DNA from: Clostridia bacterium
GTDB lineage: Bacteria > Bacillota > Clostridia > Oscillospirales > CAG-272
Assembly (NCBI GenBank): GCA_017520365.1
Contig: JAFXFQ010000085.1
Span: 1-16,006 of the forward strand
Direction of reading: 5' to 3'
Length of the DNA: 16,006 nt
Part shown: positions 14,939-16,006 of the stretch, one piece after another
Numbering within the stretch: position 1 is the first letter of the stretch
How the letters are laid out: each line of letters starts with the position of its first letter
The notes under the pieces: model-generated
The model's database searches: none
Seen by the model: only the letters and a program-made list of their open reading frames with translations
Told to the model about the DNA's origin: nothing
Translations under genes and position numbers: made by a program

Positions 14939-14947
14939 ATTATACCA
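14939..14947 (-). promoter_or_regulatory. Extended -10 promoter for the ABC exporter operon
   Basis: The minus strand reads TGG followed by TATAAT, the extended -10 form that can work with a poor -35 (CTACAT at 17 nt). Transcription would start near 14932, giving a leader of about 75 nt before the short ORF. Confidence 0.6.
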
Positions 14948-15131
14948 TTCTTGCAGAAAAAATGTAGTGTATTTTGAGAATAAAATATAACAAATTTATC
15001 GGCTTTTTTTTGTGCAACCTTTCAAATAATATGCGGTATTTCGATAAATTTGTATATTTTGTCTATTTTTGTACATTTTGTGTTAACAACTGTATACCTT
15101 CTTTTATTATGAGCTTTTTCGACGGTAACGA
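14948..15131. other. AT-rich divergent intergenic region
   Basis: No gene is seen. It separates the exporter promoter (minus) from the AI-2E family promoter (plus). TTCGACGG at 15119-15126, just upstream of the latter's -35, resembles a 0A box at six of eight positions. Confidence 0.5.
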
Positions 15132-15160
15132 TTGACAACATCAGCATTGTATGTTAAAAT
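15132..15160 (+). promoter_or_regulatory. Sigma-A promoter for the AI-2E family gene
   Basis: TTGACA (15132-15137) and TAAAAT (15155-15160) are 17 nt apart, and TGT before the -10 adds the extended element. Transcription would start near 15167, with a leader of about 66 nt that includes the small palindrome ATTGTAAACAAT (15191-15202). Confidence 0.85.
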
Positions 15161-15232
15161 CCTATTGGTCACGTCCTACATTATTATATTATTGTAAACA
15201 ATGACGTTCATTTCTTGCCCGGAAGGTTAAAT

Positions 15233-16006
15233 ATGTTTAAATTCAACCGAGATGAAAAATATAAAACCATAGCTTTTTATGCTTTTCTTGTTATAGTCAC
15301 ATCATCCATAGTTATTGCAGGTCTTTTCAATCTCTCATCGATATTCGGTGCCTTAAGAAGCTTTCTCGGAGTGCTCTCTCCCTTTATCTACGGCTTTATA
15401 ATTGCATACCTTTGCAATCCGTTCCTGAATTTTTATGAAAACCACCTTTTCGTTTTCAAGAAAGCGAAAAAGAACAGAGCAATACTCCGCAGAGCCTGCT
15501 CCGTAACGCTGACCTGTATCACAGCAGGTGTTATACTGTCTGTTATTTCCTACGCGGTTATTCCTCAGACGATTGCCAGCATCAACGATCTCGGTACAAA
15601 GCTTAACTCTTATCTCATAGAGCTGCAGAAGCTTGCCGACGAGCTTACGGTTAAATATTCCGAGCATTTTTTCAAGACCAGGTACGATTCCTTTGCAGAG
15701 CTTCTCTCCGACCACGAGATCAGCATCAGCATAACCGATGTGCTTTCAGGCTCCTTTGTGATCTTCAGGGACGGTTTTGACAAGCTTTTCTCGATCGGAA
15801 GCCGCCTCGTCAGCGAGATACTGAATCTTCTTATGGGTATTTTCCTCGCAGTATACTTCCTTATCAGCAAGGAAAAGCTTTGCGCGCAAGCCAAAAAGCT
15901 GCTGGCTGCTGTTTTTTCAAGGCGCACCTATCTCAATATAATTCGTCTGACACGTCACACACACACTACCTTCGGCGGTTTCATCATCGGTAAGCTAATC
16001 GACTCC
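15233..16006 (+). CDS. AI-2E family transporter (C-terminus beyond window)
   Basis: This partial gene starts with ATG at 15233 behind GGAAGG (15221-15226) and is open for 258 codons to the right edge. It is a polytopic membrane protein: two hydrophobic segments near residues 15-33 and 45-60, another around 90-108, a long soluble stretch with a helical, charged character, then a segment near 195-212. The closing FGGFIIGKLIDS is characteristic of the AI-2E (PerM/YdiK/TqsA) family. Despite the name, members export or exchange varied solutes, including sodium/proton antiport and AI-2; the substrate here cannot be told. It is divergent from the ABC exporter operon and has its own strong promoter. 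Confidence 0.88.
   Translation, partial: MFKFNRDEKYKTIAFYAFLVIVTSSIVIAGLFNLSSIFGALRSFLGVLSPFIYGFIIAYLCNPFLNFYENHLFVFKKAKKNRAILRRACSVTLTCITAGVILSVISYAVIPQTIASINDLGTKLNSYLIELQKLADELTVKYSEHFFKTRYDSFAELLSDHEISISITDVLSGSFVIFRDGFDKLFSIGSRLVSEILNLLMGIFLAVYFLISKEKLCAQAKKLLAAVFSRRTYLNIIRLTRHTHTTFGGFIIGKLIDS

Noticed and set aside
1..16006. CRISPR array, tRNA, rRNA, transposase or prophage genes
   Set aside because: No regularly spaced repeats, no tRNA cloverleaf or rRNA signature and no mobile-element protein was found on reading the window.

Overview
The window looks like chromosomal DNA of a spore-forming, polysaccharide-using Clostridium relative, most likely a gut member of Oscillospiraceae/Ruminococcaceae. 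Three things point there: secreted proteins with N-terminal dockerin modules, a complete spoIIA operon (spoIIAA-spoIIAB-sigF) and a spo0A gene. The family-level placement is inference; no rRNA or other phylogenetic marker is present.

Region 1 (1-3751, minus strand): two tandem paralogous secreted proteins, each with a signal peptide, a dockerin right after it, a GH67/GH20b-like N-terminal domain and a DUF4838-type domain with a CxCxxC motif. The downstream copy runs off the left window edge. The upstream copy has one in-frame TGA between its two dockerin repeats. Both would be driven by a strong promoter at 3791-3819.

Region 2 (3921-6840, plus strand): the sporulation sigma-F control operon, then an rlmD/rumA-type 23S rRNA m5U methyltransferase with its own consensus promoter and a strong terminator.

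Region 3 (6880-9600): a DUF2156 (lysyl-PG synthase C-terminal-like) protein on the minus strand, divergent from spo0A on the plus strand. Their shared 169-bp intergenic region holds five copies of a TGGTA/TACCA motif. The spo0A 3' end overlaps by 7 bp the convergent end of a membrane-anchored ComEC-like metallo-beta-lactamase hydrolase.

Region 4 (9632-10933, minus strand): a membrane-anchored GHL10 (YngK/DigH-type) glycosidase, separated from the downstream hydrolase gene by a hairpin that overlaps the GHL10 stop codon.

Region 5 (10934-11425): a 492-bp non-coding interval with two identical 28-bp palindromic terminator hairpins bracketing a perfect 30-bp inverted repeat, a branched stem-loop and a further intrinsic terminator, preceded by a plausible promoter. 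It is the best candidate here for an undescribed structured RNA or small repeat element.

Region 6 (11426-14838, minus strand): a two-gene MacB/LolD-type ABC exporter with the permease (large extracytoplasmic domain, FtsX family) first and the ATPase second. An 8-codon leader ORF sits at the permease's Shine-Dalgarno. Divergent from it, with a strong extended promoter, is an AI-2E family membrane protein (15233 onward) cut by the right window edge.
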